From Cohnella sp. GbtcB17 (lineage in GTDB: Bacteria > Bacillota > Bacilli > Paenibacillales > Paenibacillaceae), in the NCBI RefSeq assembly GCF_019091135.1, contig NZ_JAGXJW010000019.1, positions 1 through 64,000 of the forward strand: a DNA stretch of 64,000 bases, read 5' to 3'. A model generated the notes under the pieces. That model did no database searches and had not been told where the DNA came from. It saw only the letters and a program-made list of their open reading frames with translations. Positions 9,293 through 17,545 of the stretch are shown here, piece by piece (the stretch's first letter is position 1; every line of letters starts with the position of its first letter). Both the position numbers and the translations under genes were made by a program.

Positions 9293-9354
9293 GCCGCTTT
9301 CATGCGTATTCGGTTCTAAGACCGGATGCCGCAGGAAGGCGGCTTTTGTTTTTT
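9293..9354 (+). promoter_or_regulatory. Possible attenuator: leader RNA with a terminator before the start codon
   Basis: GCCGC (9328-9332) pairs with GCGGC (9339-9343) and is followed by a T-rich tract (9344-9354), an intrinsic-terminator layout. A second upstream GCCGC (9293-9297) could pair with the same GCGGC arm, giving two mutually exclusive folds. A further small hairpin, CGGT/ACCG, lies between them. The element sits between a good promoter and the gene, so conditional termination is possible. It matches no riboswitch class I can name. A simpler reading is the recQ terminator. Confidence 0.4.
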
Positions 9355-9378
9355 CGCCGTATAAGGAGACGTGAACCG

Positions 9379-10026
9379 GTGTCCCGATTCGACGAAATGT
9401 ATGAAGCTTGGCTGCAGTCGCATATCGACGGGGAGACCAACCCGCGTCGGAAAGAGCGGCTCGAAAAAGGACTGGGGCACGGCACGGTCGAGTTTTTACG
9501 AACGATCTGGTTTCCCAGGGTCGGCAACTTTGACCACTTGTATCCGGAATGGGAGATTCGCGACTTAGGCGGCGGATATCGGTACATCGACCTCGCCTAT
9601 ATGCCCGGCGGCGCGAAGGGGGCCATCGAGATTCAGGGTTATGGGCCGCATGCCAGAGACCTCGACGTGAGGCGCTTTAAAGATTTATGCCGAAGACATT
9701 GTCTGATGGCGCTTGAAGGGTGGACCATTTTGCCGATCGCTTATCCGTCCATCGTCGAGGAGCCCGGCCAATGCCAGCAGCTTGTGCTTGCGTTTATCGG
9801 TCATTTTATCGCATCGGACGCGTCCGCTTCCCTCGATTGGCTGGAGGCGGAGACAGTTCGGCTGGCACGGCGCCTGCTGCGCCCGATCAAGCCATTGGAG
9901 TTGGCCGACCATCTCAGGGTGACGGATCGGCATGCCAGACGTTTGCTGCGAAGGCTGGTTTCGCTTCAGTTGCTGGAACCGGCCGGCGGAAGCGAACGCG
10001 TGCGAGCTTACAGGCTCAGAACTTAA
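9379..10026 (+). CDS. Vsr/DUF559-like (PD-(D/E)XK fold) protein with a C-terminal winged helix
   Basis: A 215-aa protein from GTG 9379, with AAGGAG 10 nt upstream. Residues 50-120 match the pattern of Vsr/DUF559-type nuclease folds: YIDLAYMPGG (Asp), AIEIQGYGPHARDLDVRRF (E-x-Q where active enzymes have E-x-D/E/K), then LEGWTILPIAYPSI. The C-terminal 45 residues look like a winged helix (ELADHLRVTDRHARRLLRRL). A DNA-binding cytosolic protein is likely. The E-x-Q core leaves catalysis in doubt. It has its own promoter and leader. The nuclease-fold call rests on pattern matching by eye; no family name is certain. Confidence 0.6.
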   Translation: MSRFDEMYEAWLQSHIDGETNPRRKERLEKGLGHGTVEFLRTIWFPRVGNFDHLYPEWEIRDLGGGYRYIDLAYMPGGAKGAIEIQGYGPHARDLDVRRFKDLCRRHCLMALEGWTILPIAYPSIVEEPGQCQQLVLAFIGHFIASDASASLDWLEAETVRLARRLLRPIKPLELADHLRVTDRHARRLLRRLVSLQLLEPAGGSERVRAYRLRT

Positions 10027-10409
10027 GCGCATTAAATGTGTCGTCAATATGGTCACGTGTTGAGGGTATCGCGAATTGGACCCGACAGCCGCTATTTCGC
10101 AGGAATCAGCTACTTGGCTGGGGTTCGCGGACTCAGGTGCCGCTATTCGCGCCAAAGTGGGAGGAACGTGCGTGAAAGAGCAAAATAAGGGCTCCCAGGT
10201 CCGCGAACATACGAAAAAGGCAGCCGAATGACAAAATAACGGACGTAGAGTCCGCCGGCGCGTGAGCGGAGGCAAGGAAGCGTGGGACACGATGCGTCCG
10301 CCGGAACGTGAGCGGAGGCAAGAAAGCGTGAGACAGATACGTCCACCGGCGCGAAGCAAGGGAGTGCGAGTTCATCCGGAGTCCGCTGGCGATAGAGATC
10401 TGTACGGGC
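10027..10409 (+). repeat. 383-bp intergenic region filled with degenerate repeats
   Basis: No gene is supported here. At least two copies of a roughly 51-bp unit with core GCCGCTATT (10088 and 10139) occupy about 10070-10160. Around 10250-10372 there are three degenerate copies of another unit of about 46 bp, beginning GTCCGCCGG at 10250 and 10296 and GTCCACCGG at 10341, each followed by a GTGAGCGGAGGCAAG-like stretch in the first two. The first unit resembles the repeats at 61440-61650 in core sequence and period. The region lies between converging genes. Confidence 0.6.
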
Positions 10410-10847
10410 TCAAGCACCGCTCTCGCCGACCGAGAGGGCGCCGCGGCGGTACATGGCAAGGCGGACGTCGTGGGAAAGGCTGGCGGGACATTGTACGATG
10501 ACCGTTACTTCGGGCGTATTCGTGCGAGCGCCGAAGCGTATGGGGCCTCGCAGCCATAGTCGATGCAGGCAGAAGCCTATGCCGAAGCCGACGGCCGTGC
10601 CGATCAGCCCCCATACGATCGGCCCCCAGGCGAGGCCGAAGCCGGCGGCGACGCCGATCACGGCGCAAGCCGTTGCCCAGGCTGCGCCTAGCTCGATGGC
10701 GTCGCTTTGCCTGGATTCGGGATCCGGCTCCGAGCGCAGATTCATGACCACCGCCAAAATATGCTTGCGCTCGATGCCGCTCCGCTCGATATCGGCAAGC
10801 GCATGCTCCAACTCTATCGAATGGGAGAAGCATCCGATCAACAGCAT
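10410..10847 (-). CDS. Small membrane protein of unknown function
   Basis: A 145-aa protein starting at ATG 10847 with GGTGAAAGG just upstream. The N-terminal 45 residues are a soluble segment of alternating character (ELEHALADIERSGIERKHI). Two hydrophobic segments (about 52-70 and 73-93) form a Gly/Ala-rich hairpin, and the C-terminal 40 residues are soluble (TPEVTVIVQCPA). The layout resembles glycine-zipper membrane proteins that follow a small alpha/beta domain. I do not recognise a family. It starts 4 bp after the stop of the gene at 10852-11625, so the two are probably co-transcribed. Confidence 0.65.
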   Translation of the reverse strand: MLLIGCFSHSIELEHALADIERSGIERKHILAVVMNLRSEPDPESRQSDAIELGAAWATACAVIGVAAGFGLAWGPIVWGLIGTAVGFGIGFCLHRLWLRGPIRFGARTNTPEVTVIVQCPASLSHDVRLAMYRRGALSVGESGA

Positions 10848-10851
10848 CCTT

Positions 10852-11625
10852 TCACCCCGACTTCCGTTCTATCGTGATTTCGGCCCGCTCGTACGTTTTT
10901 TTCAAATATGCGCGTTGCTCCTCTCGGAACAGCTTGTTCTGCTCGATCGTTCCCCGGTAAGCCTGGTAAGAAGCGCCTCCGATTACGGAAGGCATGGACA
11001 TAAACCATTGCTGCGAGAGCATGTCGGTCGAACGGGCGACCGAGCCGTACAGCAGCTCAACGACGGCCGTCGGCGCGTGGGACATCCCGATGTATACCCA
11101 CCACCAGAACATAATGTAGAAGCCCAGGCAAAATCGCTGATTGTACATCTGTCCGAGCCCGGGGAACAGCAGCGAATAAAAAAGGCCGGCCAGCGGATTT
11201 TTTCGCTCGATGTACTGCACCTCCAGCGGATGGATCAGCATGCGGCGTATAGGCGGTCCTTCTTGCGCCAACGAACGAAGGCTGCTTTGATATTTGGCGG
11301 TCCGATAGCTGTCCCAAACGGCAAACAAATAAATCGTCGCGTAGCCGAACGCCCAATTCGCGTCGATCGCCTTGGCAGCTTCTTCAAAGCGGCCGCAGAA
11401 CGTGAATACGATCGCTTCGTTCAGCCTGCACAGCTTGTTGACGATCATTTCCGTCAGCGTGAGCAGAATGCCGCGCGCGTATTGATTGACGATGAAATGC
11501 CCGAAGCCCGGAAAAGCTGCCGACCACCAGGCGACCATGACGGGGCGGGGAACCGACGTAAACGTGACGCCGAGCAAACTCATGCGAACGAACGGATACC
11601 GGTTGCGAGCGCTTATCTTTTTCAT
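10852..11625 (-). CDS. Multi-pass membrane protein with two TM2-like Pro-Gly motifs
   Basis: A 257-aa protein taken from the ATG at 11625 (MKKISARNRYPF). The frame stays open for 84 codons upstream, but that part overlaps the divergent ger operon's start and looks unlike protein. There are four or more hydrophobic segments. The motif FPGFGHFIVNQ near residue 35 is echoed by FPGLGQMYNQR near 165, like the turn of TM2-type membrane domains, which suggests an internal duplication. The ribosome binding site is weak. Function is unknown. It is divergent from a germination operon and immediately upstream of a second small membrane-protein gene. Confidence 0.6.
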   Translation of the reverse strand: MKKISARNRYPFVRMSLLGVTFTSVPRPVMVAWWSAAFPGFGHFIVNQYARGILLTLTEMIVNKLCRLNEAIVFTFCGRFEEAAKAIDANWAFGYATIYLFAVWDSYRTAKYQSSLRSLAQEGPPIRRMLIHPLEVQYIERKNPLAGLFYSLLFPGLGQMYNQRFCLGFYIMFWWWVYIGMSHAPTAVVELLYGSVARSTDMLSQQWFMSMPSVIGGASYQAYRGTIEQNKLFREEQRAYLKKTYERAEITIERKSG

Positions 11626-11770
11626 GGAACTAGTTTGCAAATTATTACAGTAATTATGCGTCCTTCCAGCTCGGAGTAGAAATTCATTCGAATGGATATA
11701 CTTGGCACGTCGGCAGTCGCTCCGGCAAGATATCCCATTCGGCATAACAGACTTCGGGCGGTGAGCATCC

Positions 11771-13222
11771 ATGAACGAGTCGCAATCGACGGTTCCACCG
11801 GCGATGCTGAGCGCGGACTTAGACAAAAATATTGCACTCATCCGTTCAAGGCTGGGGAATGCGTCGGATCTTCTCATCAGCGAGCATCGTTCAAAGAGCG
11901 GCGTCCGTTATGCCGTTTTCTGCATCGACGGCCTCTCCAGCCGACTCATTATACAGGAGCATCTGCTCGAGGCGTTGATCGGCTCGGATGCGGACAAAGC
12001 GAAGCTGCCTGTCCAGGAAGTCAGGACGACGGGCTTGCTGGACGAAGTCCTGATCGGGATCTTATCCGGGGACTCCGCCGTCATGTCCGAGAGCAGCGAC
12101 TGCGCGCAAATCGTCGGCACGAAATTTTGGAATTCAAGATCGGTCGAGGAGCCGCAGACCGAAGCGCTCATACGCGGTCCGCGAGACGGCTTCACGGAAG
12201 ATTTCCGCACCAATACCGCGCTTGTCCGAAGGCGTCTTCGCGACCCGAATTTGCGCTTCGAGACCTTCCAGCTCGGCAGGCGATCGCGAACGGACATAGC
12301 CGTCGTTTATGTCGAAGGTATCGTCAACGACAAGCTGCTGCAAGAGGTTCGCAGAAGAATCCATACGATCGACGTGGACGAAGTGGCAGGCTCGGGCTTT
12401 ATCGAGCAGTGGCTGACGGACAATCAAATGTCCCCGTTTCCCCAGATTATGAGCACCGAGCGCCCCGACAAGCTGTCGGCGGCACTGCTGCAGGGCAAGA
12501 TCGGCATCATCGTGGACAATACGCCGTTCCAGCTCATCATGCCGATGACCATCTTTTCTTTTTTCCAGTCGCCTGAGGATTACTATCAAAATTGGATCAT
12601 CTCGACCGTCATACGGGTCATGCGGCTCGGAGCCGCTTTTCTGGCTACGTTTATGCCCGCGTTTTACATTGCGCTAACCGAATACCATCACGGCATGCTG
12701 CCGTCGGAGCTCGCTTTTTCGATCGCAGGCTCCAGAGAAGGGGTGCCGTTCCCGTCGGTCGTCGAGGCGTTCGCCATGGAAGCGACCCTCGAACTGCTGC
12801 GGGAAGCGGGCATCAGGCTGCCCAAACCGATCGGACAGACGATCGGCATCGTGGGCGGGCTCGTTATCGGGGAAGCGGCGGTCAGAGCGGGCATCGTGAG
12901 CCCGATCATGGTCATCGTCGTCGCCATTACAGCGATCTCCTCGTTTTCCCTGCCATCCTATACCTTTGCGATTTCGCTTCGACTGCTGCGTTTCTTGGTC
13001 ATGCTCTCGGCCGCGCTGTTCGGTCTGTACGGGATCGTGCTGGCTTATATCATGTTGAATATTCATATCGCCAATCTCAAGAGCTTCGGAATTCCGTATT
13101 CGACGCCTTTCGCCCCGACGTTCCTGAGCGATTGGAAAGATCTCATTTTGCGCGCGCCGCTAAGCTTGATGACCGGTCGTCCGCAAATGATGCGCACGAA
13201 GGACAAAAATCGTTTGAAGTAA
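11771..13222 (+). CDS. Spore germination receptor subunit A (GerA/GerKA family)
   Basis: A 483-aa protein starting at ATG 11771 behind GGCGGTGAG. The N-terminal soluble domain (about 1-250) has the family blocks TEALIRGPRDGFTEDF, RTNTALVRRRLRDP and FPQIMSTERPD. A membrane domain of about five helices follows (about 285-460), with the signature AFYIALTEYHHGMLP and GREAG-like loop ELLREAGIRLPKPIGQ. The A subunit sits in the inner spore membrane and forms the ion-conducting oligomer of the germinant receptor. It is first in a gerA-gerB-gerC operon (17 bp to gerB). Such operons are normally forespore (sigma-G) expressed, but I could not find a clear sigma-G promoter in the 145 bp upstream. Confidence 0.95.
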   Translation: MNESQSTVPPAMLSADLDKNIALIRSRLGNASDLLISEHRSKSGVRYAVFCIDGLSSRLIIQEHLLEALIGSDADKAKLPVQEVRTTGLLDEVLIGILSGDSAVMSESSDCAQIVGTKFWNSRSVEEPQTEALIRGPRDGFTEDFRTNTALVRRRLRDPNLRFETFQLGRRSRTDIAVVYVEGIVNDKLLQEVRRRIHTIDVDEVAGSGFIEQWLTDNQMSPFPQIMSTERPDKLSAALLQGKIGIIVDNTPFQLIMPMTIFSFFQSPEDYYQNWIISTVIRVMRLGAAFLATFMPAFYIALTEYHHGMLPSELAFSIAGSREGVPFPSVVEAFAMEATLELLREAGIRLPKPIGQTIGIVGGLVIGEAAVRAGIVSPIMVIVVAITAISSFSLPSYTFAISLRLLRFLVMLSAALFGLYGIVLAYIMLNIHIANLKSFGIPYSTPFAPTFLSDWKDLILRAPLSLMTGRPQMMRTKDKNRLK

Positions 13223-13239
13223 ACGAAAGGGCGGCCTCT

Positions 13240-14343
13240 ATGAAAACATTCGAATACGGAGACAATCAGATCGGCGCTCGCGAAGTGTCGATGACGGTCT
13301 CGTCGTTCATGATCGGGGTCGGCATTTTGACGTTGCCAGGCATGCTCGCGAAGCATATTCAAGCATCGGACGGCTGGGTATCGATTGTGGCGGCGGGTAT
13401 GCTGGCCTCCGTCTTCGGAATCGTCGTCTGCAAGCTGCTGAAGCGATTCCAGGGCGATACGTTCCATCGTTTTACGGCACGCATCACGGCCGGTCCCGTC
13501 GCCCTACTCATATCTGCTATTTACGGCGTCTATTTTCTGCTCTATGTCGCCTACGAGGTTCGATCGATCGCGAAGATTTCCAGGATGTACTTGTTCGAAA
13601 ACACGCCGATCGCGTTTATTTCCCTCGCTTTTTTGCTCGTCGTCGTATACGGCGTCTCAGGCTCGACGGCGGCCGTCATCCGGTTGAATACGATGTTTCT
13701 GCCGATCGTGCTCCTGGTCTCCGCCGCCGTCCTGCTCTTCGGCATCCAGTTGATGAACCTGGACAACTTGAAGCCGTTCATGACGACCGCGCCGCTCGAG
13801 CTCGCTTCGGGAACGAAGGACACGACCTTTGCCTTAACGGGGTTCGAAGTGTTGCTATTCTATGGGCCGCTGTTGAAGCCGGCCGTTCGTACACAGAGGG
13901 CGATGCTGGTCGGCATCGCGATCCCGGTGTTCCTCTGCCTGATCACGTATTTGTACTCGGTTGCGATTTTTACGACGGAGGCGACCGCGCAAATTTTGTT
14001 TCCGACGGTCGAGATCGCGAAGGAGGTCCGCCTGCCCGGCCAGTTTTTCGAAAGGCTGGAATCGGTTTTTTTCACCGTCTGGATCATGACCATCTTCAAT
14101 ACGACCTGCATGGCGATGGAGGCCAGCGTCTCCTGTCTGCAATCGATCGCGCCCAAGCTTGGCAAGCCGCGGAGCATCCTGATTTTGTGTCCGTTCGCAT
14201 ACTTCATCAACATGCTGCCGGAGACGATGCTTCAGTACAAGCAGCTCGGCTTGATCGTCAGCAACATCGGCTATGCGACCGCCGCGGCGATCCCGATCGC
14301 CCTCCTGACGGTGGCGCGGTTCAGAAGAGGACGTCGCCTATGA
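13240..14343 (+). CDS. Spore germination receptor subunit B (GerB/GerKB family permease-like)
   Basis: A 367-aa, ten-helix protein of the APC-superfamily endospore germination permease group, starting at ATG 13240 (MKTFEYGDNQIG). TM1 carries the unwound-helix block MTVSSFMIGVGILTLPG, expected to line the nutrient pocket. The subunit binds the germinant in characterised receptors. The start lies 17 bp after gerA, and the stop overlaps the gerC start as ATGA, indicating translational coupling. The germinant cannot be predicted from sequence alone. Confidence 0.95.
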   Translation: MKTFEYGDNQIGAREVSMTVSSFMIGVGILTLPGMLAKHIQASDGWVSIVAAGMLASVFGIVVCKLLKRFQGDTFHRFTARITAGPVALLISAIYGVYFLLYVAYEVRSIAKISRMYLFENTPIAFISLAFLLVVVYGVSGSTAAVIRLNTMFLPIVLLVSAAVLLFGIQLMNLDNLKPFMTTAPLELASGTKDTTFALTGFEVLLFYGPLLKPAVRTQRAMLVGIAIPVFLCLITYLYSVAIFTTEATAQILFPTVEIAKEVRLPGQFFERLESVFFTVWIMTIFNTTCMAMEASVSCLQSIAPKLGKPRSILILCPFAYFINMLPETMLQYKQLGLIVSNIGYATAAAIPIALLTVARFRRGRRL

Positions 14344-15530
14344 TGCTGTCGAGACGGTGCGCGGCGTTGCTGGCAGCGTCGCTCTCGCTTGCGACGATAA
14401 CCGGCTGTTGGGACCGCGTAGAGATTAACAACCGGGGCTTCGTGGTAGGCATATCGATCGACGCGCAGCCCGAAGAAGAGGACAACGAAGCGGAAATGCA
14501 GCATGCTCGAAATTACCGCATTTGCTACCAGATCGTCGTGCCCGGCGGACAGAACGACGGGGAAGGGACGAAAGGAAGCGTCGGCTATTCGAATCTGTGC
14601 GGCAGGACGTCGAGCTTGTCCGCATTCCACCAGTATGCCACCGACAAGCTCAGCAGGCCGCCCTTTTACGATCATCTCAAGGTGATTCTCATCTCGGACC
14701 AGGTCGCCCGCAAAGGAACGGGATTCGCGGATATACTCGATTTTTTTATCCGGGGCGCCGGCGTCCGGAGATCCACCAAGATCATGGTCTCAAGAGGCGA
14801 AGCCGCCGAAGCGCTCTATGCCGACTCTCCGAACGAAGGCTTGCCTGCCAGCGATATCGAGAAAATAGCCGGCAACCGGAGCAGTCTGGAAAAGCTCCCC
14901 GCAACGCAAATCGGGTATATTCACGAAAGGCTGATGAACGAAACGAGCTATGCGGTGCAATCGCTCGAAACCTCGAACAAATCCGTACTCGTATCCGGCA
15001 GCGCAATCTTCGACGGCAAAACGAACCGCCAATGGGGGAAGCTGAGCGCGAGAGAGACCGCGGGAATGAATTTTCTGCGCGGATACAAAATGAGGGGCAT
15101 GCTCACGCTTCAGGCCGCCGGGGCGAAAGTCTCGCTTAACGTCTACGAGATCAGGACCCGCCTGAGCGCGGACGTTCGCGATCCGGCGCATATCGTGTTC
15201 GACGCGGCCGTCAATGTCATCGTCGCCATTCGCGAGACCGCGGGCATCATCGATCCGATGACGAAGTCCGTGGTCGAACGGATTCAGCGGGATGCGGCCA
15301 TCGAGATCGAATCGATGATCAAGGACGCGGTTCGCGTCGTACAGCACGACATCGGCAAGGACGCGCTTGGACTTGGCGAGGCGTTGAAGCACAATCATCA
15401 TCAAACGTGGGAAAAGGTAAAAAACGATTGGGATCAGGGCAAGCATTTTTTGTCCGCCTGCGAAGTCAGGCCGCATGTGACCGTGAGCATCCGGTTGAAC
15501 GGCACCGTCGATCGGACGGAGCGGGAATAA
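14340..15530 (+). CDS. Spore germination receptor lipoprotein subunit C (GerC/GerKC family)
   Basis: A 396-aa lipoprotein starting at ATG 14340, overlapping the gerB stop by 4 bp. The signal peptide ends in a lipobox (ATITGC, lipidated Cys about residue 22) followed by WDRVEINNRGFVVGISID, the GerC signature. The family's three-domain body follows, with GGQNDGEG, TSSLSAFHQYATDKLSRP and FFIRGAGVRRST. It is diacylglyceryl-anchored on the outer face of the inner spore membrane and is needed for receptor function. It completes the first ger operon and is followed by a 40-codon ORF. Confidence 0.95.
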   Translation: MMLSRRCAALLAASLSLATITGCWDRVEINNRGFVVGISIDAQPEEEDNEAEMQHARNYRICYQIVVPGGQNDGEGTKGSVGYSNLCGRTSSLSAFHQYATDKLSRPPFYDHLKVILISDQVARKGTGFADILDFFIRGAGVRRSTKIMVSRGEAAEALYADSPNEGLPASDIEKIAGNRSSLEKLPATQIGYIHERLMNETSYAVQSLETSNKSVLVSGSAIFDGKTNRQWGKLSARETAGMNFLRGYKMRGMLTLQAAGAKVSLNVYEIRTRLSADVRDPAHIVFDAAVNVIVAIRETAGIIDPMTKSVVERIQRDAAIEIESMIKDAVRVVQHDIGKDALGLGEALKHNHHQTWEKVKNDWDQGKHFLSACEVRPHVTVSIRLNGTVDRTERE

Positions 15531-15553
15531 TGAGCGCAAGGAGCGGATGAGCG

Positions 15554-15676
15554 GTGTTGTTCACCGGAGAAATGCTGACCGGACTTTTGCTTAGCGCGGC
15601 CGTACCCTACGCGGCCGGCAAATTGAACCGTTTTCTGCAGGAGAAGTCGGACCCCCCTTGGAAAAAGAAGCCTTAA
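15554..15676 (+). CDS. 40-residue single-helix membrane protein after the ger operon
   Basis: GTG 15554 to TAA 15674-15676 gives 40 aa, with AAGGAG (15538-15543) 10 nt upstream. A hydrophobic stretch (about 7-22, LTGLLLSAAVPYAAG) is followed by a basic, polar tail ending PPWKKKP. It starts 24 bp after the gerC stop. Small D subunits are known in some ger operons of other Bacillus species, but no sequence relationship is visible here. The case rests on the ribosome binding site, context and helix-plus-basic-tail composition; at this length a chance ORF is possible. Confidence 0.5.
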   Translation: MLFTGEMLTGLLLSAAVPYAAGKLNRFLQEKSDPPWKKKP

Positions 15677-15748
15677 CGCGTATTGCCCGCAATGCCCGTC
15701 TGGCATACAATTGGGATAACCAAAAGCGGAAGCGGGGGAAACGACAGC

Positions 15749-16567
15749 ATGAAATGGGGAGCAAGTGCCCTTCTCGCCGCCTTGCTGCTGCTGCCAGTGG
15801 GCGGATGCGCGCTATCTTCTGCGCCCGCATCGTCGTCGAAGGTTGGCGAGAACAACGTACAGTGGGCGTTCACGCAGGGCGGCGAGCACCCGGAGAAGCT
15901 GTTGATCGGCGTCATTCAAGGCGCCAAGGAGACGCTTGACGTCGCGATCTACAGCCTGACCTATCCGGACATCGTCGCCGCCATCCGTGACGCCCATCGG
16001 CGCGGCGTTGCCGTTCGCTTGCTCACGGACCGGATCCAGGCATCGGGCAAGACGCAGAAGGAAGCGCTTAAGCTGCTCGGCAGCGCAGGCGTTCCGATCA
16101 AGATCAACAGCCACAGCGGATTGATGCATTTGAAAATGACGGTGGCGGACGGTACGGTCGCAACGACGGGCTCGTTCAACTATTCCAAGGCGGCGAGCAC
16201 GACGAACGACGAGATGCTGGTTGTCCTGCGCGACGAGACGGCCGCCGCGTCGTTCGAGGAAGCGTTCGAGCGCGCATGGAACGATCGCGAAGGGTACGAG
16301 ACGTTGTCCGCGGCCATTGCCAAGGACGAACCGCCTGAGCAAGCCGGGCAGGAGACATCGGCGCAGCAGCCGGATGCGGAAAAGGACGGCGCGGAAACAT
16401 CCGTCAAGGCGTGCGAATCGCCTCGGATCAAGGGCAATATCAACGCCAAGGGGGACAAGCTCTACCACGTGCCCGGCGGCAAGAGCTACGAACGCACGAA
16501 GCCCGAGCAGTGGTTCTGCTCCGAGGCGGAAGCCGAAGCGGCGGGCTTTCGCAAGGCGGCGGGCTAG
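15749..16567 (+). CDS. Phospholipase D-like nuclease lipoprotein
   Basis: A 272-aa protein from ATG 15749 with AGCGGGGGAA upstream. The signal peptide ends in a lipobox (PVGGC, Cys20). Residues 36-180 form one PLD (Nuc-type) domain: AIYSLTYPDIVAAI, then the HKD motif H127-x-K129-x4-D134 (HLKMTVADG), GSFNYS (141-146) and the downstream Glu of NDEMLVV. One HKD per chain implies an active dimer, as in Nuc. After a Glu/Gln-rich linker, the C-terminus (about 225-272) has KGNINAKGDKLYHVPGG and EQWFCSEAEAEAAGFR, the small domain often attached to secreted nucleases. It is surface-anchored and probably degrades nucleic acid. Confidence 0.9.
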   Translation: MKWGASALLAALLLLPVGGCALSSAPASSSKVGENNVQWAFTQGGEHPEKLLIGVIQGAKETLDVAIYSLTYPDIVAAIRDAHRRGVAVRLLTDRIQASGKTQKEALKLLGSAGVPIKINSHSGLMHLKMTVADGTVATTGSFNYSKAASTTNDEMLVVLRDETAAASFEEAFERAWNDREGYETLSAAIAKDEPPEQAGQETSAQQPDAEKDGAETSVKACESPRIKGNINAKGDKLYHVPGGKSYERTKPEQWFCSEAEAEAAGFRKAAG

Positions 16568-16609
16568 ACGTTCAGAACGAATATCAGATTCGAGCCAGGG
16601 GGGCTAGCC

Positions 16610-17377
16610 ATGAAGTTTTCTTTATGCATCGGCGCATATCCGGGAGAAGACGAAGTTTATCATCTCGAAAAAGTGAAGGCGCTCGGATTCCACGGTTTGG
16701 AGTATTACGCCTGGTGGCAGCTCGACGATCTGAAGCGGACGGCTCGTGCCCAGGAGCGGATCGGCGTCGGCATCATCGCGACGTGTACGCCGTTCATCAG
16801 TCTCGTCGACGAATCGCTGCGCGACGATTATTTGGACGGGATCGTCCGGACCATCGAGGCTTGCAAGACGCTGGGCACCCGATCGATTATCTCGCAGACG
16901 GGCAACGAGCTTGAAGGCGTATCGCGCGACGTTCAGCAGCACACGATGGTCGAGACGCTGAAGCGGGCGGCGCCGCTGCTCGAGGCGGCGGACATCGTGC
17001 TGGAGCTTGAGCCGCTCAACGGGTTGGTCGACCACAAGGGCCACTATTTGCAGCGCTCAGACGAAGGCGCGGAGATCGTCGACAAGGTCGGCAGCAGCCA
17101 CGTCAAGCTGGTGTTCGACGTTTATCATCAGCAGATTACCGAAGGCAATGTCATTCGCAATGCGACGGCCTACCGCCACCGCATCAACCACTACCATATC
17201 GCGGACAATCCGGGCCGCCATCAGCCCGGCACCGGCGAGCTGAACTACGTCAACATTTTAAAAGCGATCAAGGAGACAGGCTTCGAGGGCTTTGTCGGAC
17301 TCGAATGCGGCTTTACGATCGATCCCGACGAAGCGGTCGAGCAATTCCACGAGGAAGTCATCGCCCGCATCGGGTGA
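16610..17377 (+). CDS. Hydroxypyruvate isomerase-like sugar isomerase (TIM barrel)
   Basis: A 255-aa AP-endonuclease-2-like TIM barrel starting at ATG 16610. Metal and substrate residues are visible: LELEPLN (Glu), LVFDVYHQQ (Asp and His), NHYHIADNPGRHQPGTGELNY and FVGLECGF (Glu). The NPGRHQPGTGE block is typical of the Hyi branch, which interconverts hydroxypyruvate and tartronate semialdehyde. Related paralogues act on other 3-keto or hexulose substrates, so the substrate is open. It is followed by a strong terminator (17411-17451) and lies between the two ger operons without an obvious functional link. Confidence 0.88.
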   Translation: MKFSLCIGAYPGEDEVYHLEKVKALGFHGLEYYAWWQLDDLKRTARAQERIGVGIIATCTPFISLVDESLRDDYLDGIVRTIEACKTLGTRSIISQTGNELEGVSRDVQQHTMVETLKRAAPLLEAADIVLELEPLNGLVDHKGHYLQRSDEGAEIVDKVGSSHVKLVFDVYHQQITEGNVIRNATAYRHRINHYHIADNPGRHQPGTGELNYVNILKAIKETGFEGFVGLECGFTIDPDEAVEQFHEEVIARIG

Positions 17378-17410
17378 CCCGGGCTTCACAACCTTATATT
17401 GGCGTTTGCC

Positions 17411-17451
17411 GCCCCCGAATTTGGCGATTCCGTCCAACGGGGGCTTTTTTT
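17411..17451 (+). terminator. Intrinsic terminator after the isomerase gene
   Basis: A GCCCCCG (17411-17417)/CGGGGGC (17438-17444) stem is followed directly by seven T (17445-17451). It lies 33 bp after the isomerase stop and 95 bp before the next gerA. Confidence 0.85.
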
Positions 17452-17545
17452 GTCGACAAAATGGCTGCAAGCGGCCTGCAAAATCGCGGTAGTCCGTCGG
17501 ATCGCGGCGTATGACGCTGGGGACGGCCGGGCAAAATGGAGGAGA

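Noticed and set aside
10250-10372. Possible CRISPR array
   Set aside because: Only three imperfect copies with diverged sequence and no regular unique spacers, and no cas genes anywhere in the window.
11626-11770. Sigma-G promoter for the first ger operon
   Set aside because: CATAA-like and GAAT-like hexamers exist on both strands, but none has the expected spacing of about 17-18 nt, so I did not annotate one.
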